Of a stretch of DNA of 64,000 bases, positions 18,119-28,476 are shown piece by piece. Each line of letters begins with the position of its first letter. Position 1 is the stretch's first letter. Below the pieces are notes generated by a model. That model was not told the DNA's origin, ran no database searches, and saw only the letters and a program-made list of their open reading frames with translations. The stretch spans positions 618,501 through 682,500 of the forward strand of contig NZ_CP150917.1 of NCBI RefSeq assembly GCF_039908645.1, written 5' to 3'. Both the position numbers and the translations under genes were made by a program. This DNA comes from Pseudomonas helvetica. Lineage in GTDB: Bacteria; Pseudomonadota; Gammaproteobacteria; Pseudomonadales; Pseudomonadaceae.

Positions 18119-18190
18119 TCTGCACGATACGCCTGTTCCTGATCGACCTGACGGGGCCTGAGAGCAGGCGCGCAGCATCATTAATGCAAT

Positions 18191-18233
18191 AAAAAGCCCA
18201 CTAAGGAACACTCCTCCAGTGGGCTTTTTTTTA
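18191..18233. terminator. Bidirectional terminator between Ig-like gene 4 and nadE
   Basis: AAAAAGCCCACT (18191-18202) and AGTGGGCTTTTTTTT (18219-18233) form a stem with A- and T-runs on both sides. It can stop transcripts arriving from either direction. Confidence 0.9.
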
Positions 18234-18248
18234 TTTACCTGCCACCAC

Positions 18249-19076
18249 TTACGGCGCGAACGGCATCACCCTTTTGTGATGGGTCTTGCGATACGTATCA
18301 CAGATAATCTTGAACGCCTCTTCACGCACCGGTTCCCCATGCAGGAACGCGTCGATCTCGGCATAGGTCACGCCGTGGGACGCTTCATCCGGTTTGCCGG
18401 GGGACAGGTCTTCAAGGTCGGCGGTCGGGATTTTTTCCACCAGCGACTCCGGTGCGCCGAAGCTGCGGGCGATGGCCCGGACCTGGTTTTTTACCAGGCC
18501 GCTCAGCGGTGCGAGGTCGCAGGCGCCGTCACCGAACTTGGTGAAGAAACCCATCACCGCTTCTGCTGCGTGGTCAGTGCCGATCACCAGACCGTGGGCG
18601 GCGCCGGCGATGGTGTATTGCGCAACCATGCGCATCCGCGCCTTGGTGTTGCCCAATACAAAGTCCACCCAGACCGCGTGCTTGCCTTCGAAGGCCGCGA
18701 CTTCACTGGCCAGCGACTTGACTGCCGGGCCGATGTTCACGGTGTGGCGCTCATCCGGGGCGATGAAGTCCACCGAGGCTTGCGCATCGTGTTCATCGAA
18801 CTGGGTTTCGTACGGCAAGCGTACGGCGATGAACTTGTAGCCCGCGTCACCGGTGCGCTCACGTAACTCGCGCATGGCCCGCTGGGCCATCAGGCCGGCG
18901 GTCAACGAGTCGACGCCGCCGCTGATGCCCAGCACCAGCGTCTTAAGTCCGGAATTGACCAGGCAATCCTGGATAAAGGTAATCCGCCGTGCGATCTCAG
19001 CCTCCAGGGCTGCATGATCGGCGAAGGGCGGTTGGACCTTGAGCTGTTCAGCAATCTCACGCTGTACGGCTTGCAT
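18249..19076 (-). CDS. nadE: NAD+ synthetase (ammonia-dependent)
   Basis: The start at 19076 ([14 protein letters not shown]) has AGGAGT upstream and gives 275 residues, the normal length for the short ammonia-using form. The PP-loop LGISGGVDS near residue 46 and [23 protein letters not shown] are intact. It converts nicotinate adenine dinucleotide, ATP and ammonia to NAD+. It starts four bases after pncB ends, so the pair forms a Preiss-Handler salvage operon. Confidence 0.97.
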   Translation of the reverse strand: MQAVQREIAEQLKVQPPFADHAALEAEIARRITFIQDCLVNSGLKTLVLGISGGVDSLTAGLMAQRAMRELRERTGDAGYKFIAVRLPYETQFDEHDAQASVDFIAPDERHTVNIGPAVKSLASEVAAFEGKHAVWVDFVLGNTKARMRMVAQYTIAGAAHGLVIGTDHAAEAVMGFFTKFGDGACDLAPLSGLVKNQVRAIARSFGAPESLVEKIPTADLEDLSPGKPDEASHGVTYAEIDAFLHGEPVREEAFKIICDTYRKTHHKRVMPFAP

Positions 19077-19080
19077 GAAT

Positions 19081-20307
19081 TCACTCCTTGCTTGATGTGC
19101 CAGAGAGGGCGGCAGGTACTTGAAACACATGTCGCAAATAGGCGACGAAATTCGGGTCTTTGCAGTGCGTCTTGCCGGCCTCATCGGAAATCTTGGCGAC
19201 GGGCTGACCATTGCAGGCTGCCATTTTAAGCACGATGCTCATCGGCTCGACACCCGGAATATCGCACGTCAGGTTGGTGCCAATGCCGAAACTGACATTG
19301 ATTCGACCATGCAACGCGCGGAATATCTCCAGCGATTTTGGCAGCGTCAGGCTGTCGGAGAACACCAGCGTCTTGCTCATCGGCTCGATACCGAGCTTAT
19401 GGTAGTGGGCAATGGCTTTTTCGGCCCAGGCAATCGGATCCCCGGAATCATGGCGCAAGCCATCAAAGAGCTTGGCGAAATACAGGTCGAAATCACTCAG
19501 GAAGGCATCGGTGGTGATGCAGTCGGTCAGGGCGATGCCCAGCAGGCCGCGGTATTCGCGAACCCAGCAATCAAGGGCGGCGCTCTGGCTGTCGATCAGT
19601 CGCGGGCCAAGTTGCTGGTGCGCCATGATCCATTCGTGAGCCATGGTGCCGAGCGGCTTCATGTCCAGTTCGCGGGACAGGTGCACGTTACTGGTGCCGA
19701 CAAAGCGTCCGGGGAAGTCGTGCTTGAGCACGTTCACCACTTCTTCCTGCACGCGGTAGGAGAAGCGCCGGCGAGTGCCGAAATCTGCCACCTGCAGGTG
19801 CGAGAGCTCATCGGCGCTGGCATTGGCGCTCAGCCAGTCGAACTTGCGATAGAGCTGCTCGCGCGCTTGCTCCATGACGACTTCACGGTAGCGATAGCGG
19901 TTGCGCACTTCGCTGACCACCGCCAGCAGCGGCACTTCGAACAGAATCACATGCAACCACGGCCCGCGCAGACGGATGAATAGCTCGCCGTTCTCGATGC
20001 CGGTGTAGATGTAGCGCAGATTGAAGCGGAACAAGCCGAGAAAGCGCAGGAAATCCGGCTTCAGGAAGCTGATGCGCTCCAGGAAACTCAACTGATCGTT
20101 GCTCAAGCTCAGTTCAGCCAGACGCTCGATCTGAAAACGAATCTCCGCCAGGTATGGGCGCAGATCCTCGCTGTTGCGGCAGCGGAACTCCCATTCGACT
20201 TCAACGTTGGGGTAGTTGTGCAGCACCGCCTGCATCATGGTCAGTTTGTAGAAGTCGGTGTCGAGCAAGTTCTGCACGATGCGATCGGCAAACACACTCT
20301 CGCTCAT
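19081..20307 (-). CDS. pncB: Nicotinate phosphoribosyltransferase
   Basis: A 408-residue protein starting [20 protein letters not shown] with GGAG upstream. It carries the typical [15 protein letters not shown] start, FGTRRRFS and the [11 protein letters not shown] and [14 protein letters not shown] stretches that bind nicotinate and PRPP. It makes nicotinate mononucleotide, the first step of the salvage route that ends at the adjacent nadE. The histidine in GTMAHEW is the probable phosphorylated residue known in this family. Confidence 0.96.
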   Translation of the reverse strand: MSESVFADRIVQNLLDTDFYKLTMMQAVLHNYPNVEVEWEFRCRNSEDLRPYLAEIRFQIERLAELSLSNDQLSFLERISFLKPDFLRFLGLFRFNLRYIYTGIENGELFIRLRGPWLHVILFEVPLLAVVSEVRNRYRYREVVMEQAREQLYRKFDWLSANASADELSHLQVADFGTRRRFSYRVQEEVVNVLKHDFPGRFVGTSNVHLSRELDMKPLGTMAHEWIMAHQQLGPRLIDSQSAALDCWVREYRGLLGIALTDCITTDAFLSDFDLYFAKLFDGLRHDSGDPIAWAEKAIAHYHKLGIEPMSKTLVFSDSLTLPKSLEIFRALHGRINVSFGIGTNLTCDIPGVEPMSIVLKMAACNGQPVAKISDEAGKTHCKDPNFVAYLRHVFQVPAALSGTSSKE

Positions 20308-20428
20308 AACGGGAATCTCCAGGCTGGCAGCCGCCGAGGGTAGCGACGTTTCAGCTATTTCAATGAATAGGGCTAGTGGCGCATATCGGCGGGCTGTATT
20401 GCCAGCATTTTTTAGCGTGGAGCGCTAC

Positions 20429-20562
20429 CTGTGGCGAGGGGGCTTGCCCCCGTCGGAGTGCGCAGCACTCCCAAATCCGATGAGCGCGGTATGCCTGATG
20501 CAATGTAATTGCAGGTTTTCGGGCCGCTGCGCGACCCAGCGGGGGCAAGCCCCCTCGCCACA
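20429..20562. repeat. REP-type palindromic repeat pair
   Basis: Left arm CTGTGGCGAGGGGGCTTGCC and complementary right arm GGCAAGCCCCCTCGCCACA. This is the C-rich variant of the GTGGCGAGG family, lying between pncB and the LysR gene. Confidence 0.85.
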
Positions 20563-20600
20563 AATTCTATTTGCCACAGGTTGTGTGCGTGGCTCCAATT

Positions 20601-21506
20601 CTAGGTCGCCGCAGGGTTATCGATCTGCTCCAGCATCCAGGTGACAAAATCGCGCACCTTGGGCACTTCTGCCGAGTGTTCGGGGTAGGCCAGGTAATAG
20701 GCATCGCTGCTGGGCATTGCGTGCGGCCAGGGGATGACCAATTTACCGTCGGCCAATTCCTCTTCCACCAGAAACCGCGGCAACAGGGCGACACCGCAGC
20801 CGACTTGTGCGGCGCGGATGCACATATAAAAGGTTTCGAAGCGCGGACCGTGATAGCTGTGCTCGGTCTGGTAACCCTGGCTGTCGAACCAGTCGTGCCA
20901 GGCCTGAGGGCGCGAGGCGCTTTGCAGCAGCACCAGATCGCTGAGTTGCGTCGGGTCAGTCAATGGCTGCTCCGGCAGGCTACTCGGTGCACAAACCGGC
21001 ACCAGCTCTTCGCCGAACAGCTTCAGACACTCGGTGCCGGGCCGCGAACCCTGGCCGAAATAGAACGCCAGGTCGCTGCGCCCTTGCAGCAAGTCGTCGG
21101 CTTCGTGTTCGTTGCACAGGTCCAGATGAATATGCGGATGCCGCAGGCGCCAGCCTTTCAGGCGTGGCACCAGCCAACGAGCGCCGAAGGTTGAAGGCGT
21201 GGACACGCGTAATACTTCGGTCTCACCACCGTAGGAACGCAGGTAGTGGGTCGACATCTCGACTTGCGAGAGAATTTTTCGCACTTCAACCAGGTACAAA
21301 TCCCCGGCCGGAGTCATTTGCAGGCGTCGACGTACCCGGCGAAACAGCAGGTGCTGCAACAGCTCTTCGAGTTGCGCGACCTGTTTGCTCACGGCGCTCT
21401 GGGTCAGGTTCAGCTCTTCGGCGGCGCGGGTGAAGCTCAGGTGACGCGTGACCGCCTCGAAACACTGCAACGCAGTGATCGATGGCAAATGGCGTTTATT
21501 CAGCAT
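20601..21506 (-). CDS. LysR-family transcriptional regulator (GcvA-like)
   Basis: A 301-residue LysR protein. The N-terminal winged helix-turn-helix reads SFTRAAEELNLTQSAVSKQV, and a substrate-binding domain follows from about residue 95. It is divergent from amaB across a 164-base gap (21507-21670), the usual arrangement for a LysR regulator and its target. The same gene order around amaB-amaA is known in other pseudomonads. I infer that it controls pipecolate/lysine catabolism; the inducer is not visible. Confidence 0.9.
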   Translation of the reverse strand: MLNKRHLPSITALQCFEAVTRHLSFTRAAEELNLTQSAVSKQVAQLEELLQHLLFRRVRRRLQMTPAGDLYLVEVRKILSQVEMSTHYLRSYGGETEVLRVSTPSTFGARWLVPRLKGWRLRHPHIHLDLCNEHEADDLLQGRSDLAFYFGQGSRPGTECLKLFGEELVPVCAPSSLPEQPLTDPTQLSDLVLLQSASRPQAWHDWFDSQGYQTEHSYHGPRFETFYMCIRAAQVGCGVALLPRFLVEEELADGKLVIPWPHAMPSSDAYYLAYPEHSAEVPKVRDFVTWMLEQIDNPAAT

Positions 21507-21670
21507 GGGAGGGCCCTTGTTCTTGTTGCAACGCTTTGCATGAATAAACGGAATGATATCTCGCTTAATCGTCGTTTGTTGGCAAGTCTCGGGGCGGCTA
21601 CAACTATAGGCTTGAAGCCCCTCGTCAGCGGGCTGTGAATTTTCTGCTTTTCACGTTGAAGGAGTGACCC

Positions 21671-23161
21671 ATGGTTGCCGCATTGCTTGATCGCTTGGGG
21701 GTGAACCCGGCCCTGTACCAGAACGGCAAACAGCCCGTGCATTCACCGATCGACGGCAGCCATATTGCCTCGGTGAACTGGGAAGGCGCTGCTGAAGTCG
21801 AGCAGCAGGTCAGTCGCGCAGAGCATGCGTTCGACCTCTGGCGCAAGGTTCCGGCGCCGCGTCGTGGTGAACTGGTGCGCCAGTTCGGCGAAGTGCTGCG
21901 CGAGTACAAAGCTGATCTGGGCGAGCTGGTGTCCTGGGAAGCCGGCAAGATCACTCAGGAAGGTCTGGGGGAAGTTCAGGAGATGATCGACATCTGCGAC
22001 TTCGCCGTCGGTCTGTCGCGTCAGCTCTACGGTTTGACCATCGCCTCCGAACGTCCGGGCCACCACATGCGTGAGTCCTGGCATCCACTGGGCGTGGTCG
22101 GGGTGATCAGCGCGTTCAACTTCCCGGTCGCGGTCTGGGCCTGGAACACCACACTGGCGCTGGTCTGCGGCAACTCGGTGATCTGGAAACCGTCGGAGAA
22201 AACCCCGCTTACCGCACTGGCCTGCCAGGCGCTGTTCGAGCGCGTATTGAAGAATTTCAGCGATGCGCCGGAGTACCTGAGCCAGGTGATCATCGGCGGC
22301 CGCGATGCCGGTGAAGCGCTGGTGGACGACCCGCGTGTGGCCTTGATCAGCGCCACCGGCAGCACCCGCATGGGCCGTGAAGTGGCACCGAAAATCGCCG
22401 CACGCTTTGCTCGCAGCATTCTGGAGCTGGGCGGCAACAACGCGATGATCCTTGGCCCGAGCGCCGACCTCGACATGGCGGTGCGGGCGATTCTGTTCAG
22501 TGCAGTCGGCACCGCCGGTCAGCGTTGCACCACTCTGCGTCGCTTGATCGCCCATGAATCGGTCAAGGAAGAGATCGTCACCCGCCTCAAGGCGGCGTAT
22601 TCCAAAGTGCGCATCGGCCATCCGCTGGAAGGCAATCTGGTTGGCCCGCTGATCGACAAGCACAGCTTTGAAAACATGCAGGACGCGCTGGAACAAGCCT
22701 TGAGCGAAGGCGGCCGGGTATTTGGTGGCCAGCGTCAGCTCGAAGACAAGTTCCCGAACGCTTACTACGTTTCGCCGGCCATCGTCGAAATGCCGGAGCA
22801 GAGCGATGTGGTGCGCAGCGAAACCTTCGCGCCGATTCTGTACGTGGTTGGCTATAAAGACTTCGCCGAAGCGCTGCGCCTGAACAATGCGGTGCCACAA
22901 GGTCTGTCGTCGTGCATCTTCACCACTGACGTGCGTGAGGCCGAGCAGTTCATGTCGGCAGTGGGCAGCGACTGCGGCATCGCCAACGTCAACATCGGTC
23001 CGAGCGGCGCGGAAATCGGCGGCGCCTTTGGAGGAGAGAAAGAAACCGGCGGCGGTCGCGAGTCCGGCTCCGATGCATGGCGCGGCTACATGCGTCGCCA
23101 GACCAACACCGTCAACTACTCACTGGAGTTGCCGCTGGCCCAGGGGATTACCTTCGACTGA
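21671..23161 (+). CDS. amaB: L-piperideine-6-carboxylate / aminoadipate semialdehyde dehydrogenase
   Basis: A 496-residue aldehyde dehydrogenase with AAGGAG upstream. The catalytic cysteine lies in AGQRCTTLRR and the general-base glutamate in LELGGNNAMI; FNFPVAVWAWN and KPSEKTPLTA form the NAD-binding part. The sequence is of the ALDH7/antiquitin type, and the following gene encodes the matching FAD oxidase. It oxidises piperideine-6-carboxylate (2-aminoadipate 6-semialdehyde) to 2-aminoadipate in the L-pipecolate branch of lysine degradation. The call rests on family and neighbourhood together. Confidence 0.9.
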   Translation: MVAALLDRLGVNPALYQNGKQPVHSPIDGSHIASVNWEGAAEVEQQVSRAEHAFDLWRKVPAPRRGELVRQFGEVLREYKADLGELVSWEAGKITQEGLGEVQEMIDICDFAVGLSRQLYGLTIASERPGHHMRESWHPLGVVGVISAFNFPVAVWAWNTTLALVCGNSVIWKPSEKTPLTALACQALFERVLKNFSDAPEYLSQVIIGGRDAGEALVDDPRVALISATGSTRMGREVAPKIAARFARSILELGGNNAMILGPSADLDMAVRAILFSAVGTAGQRCTTLRRLIAHESVKEEIVTRLKAAYSKVRIGHPLEGNLVGPLIDKHSFENMQDALEQALSEGGRVFGGQRQLEDKFPNAYYVSPAIVEMPEQSDVVRSETFAPILYVVGYKDFAEALRLNNAVPQGLSSCIFTTDVREAEQFMSAVGSDCGIANVNIGPSGAEIGGAFGGEKETGGGRESGSDAWRGYMRRQTNTVNYSLELPLAQGITFD

Positions 23162-23169
23162 AGGGCCTC

Positions 23170-23244
23170 ATCGCGGGCAAGCCTTGCTCCTACAAATTTG
23201 GTTCCATCGGCACAAGTCCCGTAGGAGCAAGGCTTGCCCGCGAT
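23170..23244. repeat. Perfect 24-bp inverted repeat between amaB and amaA
   Basis: ATCGCGGGCAAGCCTTGCTC extends to 23193, and its exact reverse complement spans 23221-23244, with a 27-base spacer. It belongs to a different REP family from the GTGGCGAGG type. As part of the amaB-amaA transcript it would fold into a very stable hairpin. Confidence 0.9.
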
Positions 23245-23294
23245 GCTTTGCTTTGTTGTTTGTTGTTTGTTGGGTTTCTGATCGGAGTCTGGCG

Positions 23295-24578
23295 ATGCCG
23301 TTACGCGAAGAGTGCTTATGGGAAAAACTGACGCCGCAACGGCCTGACCGGGCGGCGCTCAAGGGCGAGGTGACGGTGGATGTCTGCGTGATCGGCGCCG
23401 GATTCACCGGTTTATCAGCGGCGGTGCATTTGCTGGAGCAGGGCAAAAGCGTCTGCGTGCTCGAGGCCAAGCGCTGCGGGCAGGGCGGTTCGGGGCGCAA
23501 CGTCGGGTTGGTGAATGCCGGGATGTGGATTCCCCCGGACGAGATTGAAGCCGGGTTCGGCGAAGCGATCGGCAGCCAGCTCAATCGCATGCTTGGCGCG
23601 GCGCCTGCTTTGGTGTTCAGCCTGATCGACAAATACAACATCGATTGCCAGTTGCGTCGCGAGGGTACGCTGCACATGGCGCACAACGCCCGTGGCGAAG
23701 CCGATCTGCGCAGTCGTGAAGAACAATGGAAGCGCCGCGGCGCGCCCGTGGAGTTGTTGACCGGTGCGGCGTGCGAGCAGGCTACCGGTACCAAAAAGAT
23801 CGCCGCCGCATTACTCGACCGTCGCGCCGGCACGCTCAATCCGATGGCTTACACCAGCGGTCTGGCCAAGGCTGCCGCGGATCTGGGTGGTCAGCTGTTC
23901 GATCATTCAGCAGTGACCCGACTCGAACGGCAGGGCCAACGCTGGTCGGTGCAAACCGACGCCGGTTCGGTCATGGCCGAGCAGGTGGTGATCGCCTCCA
24001 ACGCCTACACCGAAGGCAACTGGACTGAACTGCGGCGTAATTTCTTCCCCGGTTATTACTATCAGGTGGCTTCCGCGCCGCTGACTGAAGAAGCCGCGCA
24101 ACTGATCCTGCCCGGTGGCCAGGGTTCCTGGGACACCCGTCAGGTGCTCAGCAGCATCCGTCGCGACAAAGACGGCCGGTTGTTGCTCGGCAGCCTGGGC
24201 AACGGCAATCAGAAACCAACGTGGTTCCTCAAGGCCTGGGCCGACCGGGTTCAGCAGCATTATTTCCCTTACCTCAAACCGGTGGACTGGGAATGTACCT
24301 GGACCGGTTGCATCGCTTTTACCCCCGATCACTTGATGCGCTTGTTCGAGCCAGCACCAGGTTTAGTGGCGGTGACCGGTTACAACGGCCGTGGCGTGAC
24401 CACGGGCACGGTAGTCGGTAAAGCCTTCGCCGATTATTTGTGTAACGGAAATCCTCAGGCGCTACCGATTCCCTTCGCACCCATGCAGCCACTGGCCGGG
24501 GTGGGCCTGCGCAGTTGTCTGTACGAGGCCGGTTTTTCGCTCTATCACGCGGGCCAGTGCCTGCGGATTGTTATTTGA
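23295..24578 (+). CDS. amaA: FAD-dependent L-pipecolate oxidase
   Basis: ATG 23295 (MPLREECLWEKL) has CGGAG upstream and gives 427 residues; an earlier in-frame ATG lies inside amaB and is rejected. The N-terminal dinucleotide-binding motif is VIGAGFTGLSAAVHLLEQGK, followed by a DAO-type fold with GCGQGGSGRNVGLVNAGMW. The C-terminal GYNGRGVTTGTVVGKA closes the FAD site. It oxidises L-pipecolate to piperideine-6-carboxylate, which amaB then dehydrogenates. It is separated from amaB only by the palindromic repeat, so the two are probably co-transcribed. Confidence 0.9.
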   Translation: MPLREECLWEKLTPQRPDRAALKGEVTVDVCVIGAGFTGLSAAVHLLEQGKSVCVLEAKRCGQGGSGRNVGLVNAGMWIPPDEIEAGFGEAIGSQLNRMLGAAPALVFSLIDKYNIDCQLRREGTLHMAHNARGEADLRSREEQWKRRGAPVELLTGAACEQATGTKKIAAALLDRRAGTLNPMAYTSGLAKAAADLGGQLFDHSAVTRLERQGQRWSVQTDAGSVMAEQVVIASNAYTEGNWTELRRNFFPGYYYQVASAPLTEEAAQLILPGGQGSWDTRQVLSSIRRDKDGRLLLGSLGNGNQKPTWFLKAWADRVQQHYFPYLKPVDWECTWTGCIAFTPDHLMRLFEPAPGLVAVTGYNGRGVTTGTVVGKAFADYLCNGNPQALPIPFAPMQPLAGVGLRSCLYEAGFSLYHAGQCLRIVI

Positions 24579-24624
24579 GCGAGGAAATATGTTGCGCGAA
24601 GCGGCGCTTTTTGGCGCAGCGACT

Positions 24625-24753
24625 AGCCTGTAATGGTGCGGGTTTGTAGCAGTTGCGCACCAGCAGTGTGCAGTTCGGTGACGCATGCTGTTACAGGCTG
24701 GTTGCACGTCGTTTGGCGCTGCGGTTGCAATGATGGCGCACAAGGGTTGCGCC
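24625..24753 (+). promoter_or_regulatory. Nested dyad elements upstream of the braC promoter
   Basis: Several perfect inverted repeats are stacked here. AGCCTGTAA (24625-24633) pairs with TTACAGGCT (24691-24699). Inside it, TGGTGCG (24634-24640) pairs with CGCACCA (24656-24662). A separate dyad, GGCGCA-N7-TGCGCC, is at 24735-24753. They lie 120-250 bases before the sigma-54 promoter, where an enhancer-binding activator would dock. None exactly fits the NtrC consensus. The remaining sequence in 24579-24941 shows no gene. Confidence 0.45.
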
Positions 24754-24870
24754 TCAAAAAGAAAATGGTTTCACCTTCCGCGGTTTAGACGGTTGCACGC
24801 CCAATAAAAAAGGGCCCGAAACAGTCGAAATAACAATAAAGCAGCGACTTTTTGAAGAATAAAAAACCGA

Positions 24871-24886
24871 TGGCACGGCCCTTGCT
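24871..24886 (+). promoter_or_regulatory. Consensus sigma-54 promoter of the braC operon
   Basis: TGGCACGGCCCTTGCT matches TGGCAC-N5-TTGCW at every conserved position. It sits 56 bases before the braC start. It implies RpoN control of the branched-chain amino acid transporter, consistent with nitrogen regulation. Confidence 0.75.
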
Positions 24887-24941
24887 CTGAGCATTCAGTG
24901 AAGTCGCAGTGCCAATTAAAAAAACCTTGGAGCACCACCTC

Positions 24942-26075
24942 ATGTCCCAGACGTTTTACAAGAAAGGCTTTGTAGCTCTCGCAGTGGCGGCTGCGTTGGG
25001 TGTTTCTTCGTTTGTTCAGGCGGATGTCAAACTTGGTGTGGCAGGTCCGATGACCGGCCCTAGCGCTTCCTTCGGCTTGCAATACATGAAAGGCGCGCAA
25101 GCGGCGGCGGATGCAATCAATGCCAAGGGCGGCATCAACGGCGAAAAAATCGTACTGGTCCAGGGCGATGACGCCTGCGAACCGAAACAGGCTGTGGCGG
25201 TTGCGAACAAAATGGTCCAGGACAAGGTGATCGGCGTGGTCGGGCACTTCTGCTCGTCGTCGACCATCCCGGCTTCCGAGGTCTACTCCGACGCCGGCAT
25301 CATCGCAATCACCCCGGGCTCTACCAACCCGACGGTCACCGAGCGTGGCCTGCCGGCCATGATGCGTATGTGCGGGCGTGATGACCAACAAGGTATCGTC
25401 GCAGGCAACTACATCGTCGACGTGCTGAAAGGCAAAAAAGTTGCCGTTATCAACGACAAAGACACCTACGGTAAAGGCCTGGCGGACGCAACGGCCAAGC
25501 AGTTGACCGCGCGTGGCGTGAAACCGGTTCTTGAAGAAGGCCTGACCCGCGGCGAGAAAGATTTCAGTGCCCTGATCACCAAGGTCCGTTCGGTAGGGGC
25601 TGATGTCCTTTACTTCGGCGGCCTGCACCCGGAAGCCGGTCCACTGGTCCATCAACTGCGTGAGCAAGGCCTGAAAGACGTCAAGTTCATGTCCGATGAC
25701 GGCATCGTCACCGACGAAATGGTCACGACTGCCGGTGGTGCTCCTTACGTCGACGGCGTGTACATGACCTTCGGTGCTGACCCGCGCCTGATTCCAGACA
25801 GCAAGGCTGTCGTGGATACCTTCCGCAAATCCGGTTACGAGCCTGAAGGCTACACCCTGTACGCCTACGCTTCGGTGCAAGCCCTGGCTGCCGGCTTCAA
25901 CGGTGCCAAGTCGAACAAAGGTGAAGAAGCCGCCAAATGGCTCAAGGCGCACCCGGTGGAAACCGTGATGGGCAAGAAGGAATGGGATAGCAAGGGCGAC
26001 CTGAAAATCTCCGACTACGTGGTTTACCAGTGGGATGCCGCAGGCAAATACCACCAGCTGGAAAAACAGAAGTGA
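24942..26075 (+). CDS. braC: Branched-chain amino acid ABC transporter, periplasmic binding protein
   Basis: ATG 24942 follows TTGGAG and gives 377 residues; an in-frame start at 24909 lacks a ribosome-binding site. The signal peptide is about residues 1-26, ending VSSFVQA before DVKLGVAGPMTG. Family marks include GDDACEPKQAVAVANKM, the disulfide cysteine in MMRMCGRDDQQG, and GFNGAKSNKGEEAAKWLK. It binds Leu, Ile, Val and probably Ala or Thr in the periplasm and delivers them to the permeases encoded next. It is separated from braD by 182 bases, longer than the other gaps in the operon. Confidence 0.95.
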   Translation: MSQTFYKKGFVALAVAAALGVSSFVQADVKLGVAGPMTGPSASFGLQYMKGAQAAADAINAKGGINGEKIVLVQGDDACEPKQAVAVANKMVQDKVIGVVGHFCSSSTIPASEVYSDAGIIAITPGSTNPTVTERGLPAMMRMCGRDDQQGIVAGNYIVDVLKGKKVAVINDKDTYGKGLADATAKQLTARGVKPVLEEGLTRGEKDFSALITKVRSVGADVLYFGGLHPEAGPLVHQLREQGLKDVKFMSDDGIVTDEMVTTAGGAPYVDGVYMTFGADPRLIPDSKAVVDTFRKSGYEPEGYTLYAYASVQALAAGFNGAKSNKGEEAAKWLKAHPVETVMGKKEWDSKGDLKISDYVVYQWDAAGKYHQLEKQK

Positions 26076-26257
26076 GATAAGCGCACCGCCAGGTCTGGGC
26101 CTCTCGATATCCTTCGTGGGGCCTGGCTTGAGTCATGGGTTCTGCAGTCATGTCGACCCGGTATTTTTCTTCTGAGCCACATGAACCTGGCCAGGTGCGC
26201 CTCACAAGGGCTCATCGACACCGGGTTCGCGGTGGCCTCTCGAGTTAGTGAGAGTGC

Positions 26258-27175
<918 letters not shown>

Positions 27176-27177
27176 GC

Positions 27178-28476
27178 ATGTCCGACACTAATAACAAACC
27201 TATCGATGTGAAAAAAAGCCTGATCGACACGGTTCTGGCCGGGTTGATTGCCCTGATTGTCTTCGGCCCGATCGTGGGCGTAGTGCTTGAAGGCTATAGC
27301 TACAATCTGCAGCCGACGCGTGTGGCCTGGATGGTCGGGGCGGTGATGATCGGGCGTCTTGCCTTGAGCCTGTTCATGCAGACGGCCAAGGGTGAGAAGG
27401 TTCAGCAACGCTTCGAAATCGTCGGCTCCGGCGTGCATGTGCTGGCACCTGATTTCAAGTCGCGACTGCGCTTCATCATCCCGGCGTTGATCGTGATCGC
27501 TATCGTGTTCCCGGTCTTCGCCGACAAGTACCTGCTGACGGTGGTGATCCTGGGGCTGATCTACGTGTTGCTGGGCCTTGGCCTGAACATCGTGGTCGGC
27601 CTGGCAGGTCTGCTCGACCTGGGTTACGTGGCGTTCTACGCCATCGGCGCTTATGGCCTGGCACTGGGTTATCACTACCTTGGCCTGGGCTTCTGGACCG
27701 TGTTGCCGCTGTCGGCACTCATGGCGGCGCTCGCCGGATGCATCCTCGGCTTTCCGGTGTTGCGCATGCACGGTGACTATCTGGCCATCGTGACCCTGGG
27801 CTTCGGTGAAATCATTCGCCTGATACTGACCAACTGGCTGTCCTTCACGGGCGGACCTAACGGCATGCCGGTGCCATCACCGTCGTTTTTCGGTATCGAG
27901 TTCACGCGTGTGGCGAAGGATGGCGGGATACCCTTCCATGAGTTCTTCGGGACCGAATACAACCCGAACATCAAGTTCATGTTCATCTATGCCGTGTTGT
28001 TCCTGGTCGTGATGCTGGTGCTGTACATCAAGCATCGCCTGACCCGAATGCCGGTCGGGCGTGCCTGGGAGGCCTTGCGCGAAGATGAAATCGCCTGCCG
28101 CGCCATGGGCCTCAACCACGTACTGGTCAAGCTGTCGGCCTTTACCTTGGGGGCTTCCACTGCGGGTCTGGCGGGTGTGTTTTTTGCCAGCTATCAAGGT
28201 TTCGTCAACCCGACCTCGTTCACCTTCTTCGAGTCGGCGTTGATCCTCGCCATCGTCGTACTCGGCGGCATGGGCTCGACCGTTGGCGTGGTGATTGCCG
28301 CATTCGTGCTGACCGTCGCCCCGGAACTGCTGCGCGGCTTCGCTGAATACCGCGTGTTGCTGTTCGGCATTCTCATGGTGTTGATGATGATCTGGAAACC
28401 GCGCGGCCTGATTCGTATCAGCCGTACCGGCGTGACCCCGCGTAAGGGTGCCTTGACTGAGAGGAGCGCGTCATGA
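27178..28476 (+). CDS. braE: Branched-chain amino acid ABC transporter permease (LivM type)
   Basis: A 432-residue permease, with an N-terminal extension of about 115 residues and three extra hydrophobic segments, as is usual for the pseudomonad BraE/LivM. The core shows LGLGLNIVVGLAGLLDLGYV, the EAA-like GRAWEALREDEIACRAMGLN loop that contacts the ATPases, and ILAIVVLGGMGSTVGVV. Its stop overlaps the ATG of braF by four bases. Confidence 0.95.
   Translation: MSDTNNKPIDVKKSLIDTVLAGLIALIVFGPIVGVVLEGYSYNLQPTRVAWMVGAVMIGRLALSLFMQTAKGEKVQQRFEIVGSGVHVLAPDFKSRLRFIIPALIVIAIVFPVFADKYLLTVVILGLIYVLLGLGLNIVVGLAGLLDLGYVAFYAIGAYGLALGYHYLGLGFWTVLPLSALMAALAGCILGFPVLRMHGDYLAIVTLGFGEIIRLILTNWLSFTGGPNGMPVPSPSFFGIEFTRVAKDGGIPFHEFFGTEYNPNIKFMFIYAVLFLVVMLVLYIKHRLTRMPVGRAWEALREDEIACRAMGLNHVLVKLSAFTLGASTAGLAGVFFASYQGFVNPTSFTFFESALILAIVVLGGMGSTVGVVIAAFVLTVAPELLRGFAEYRVLLFGILMVLMMIWKPRGLIRISRTGVTPRKGALTERSAS

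Noticed and set aside
23170..23244. Perfect inverted repeat as a transcription terminator
   Set aside because: No T-run follows and it belongs to a dispersed REP family, so it is listed as a repeat.
24654..24672. TGCGCAC-N5-GTGTGCA as an NtrC site
   Set aside because: The half-site spacing is two bases too short for NtrC, and it overlaps the nested dyads already listed.
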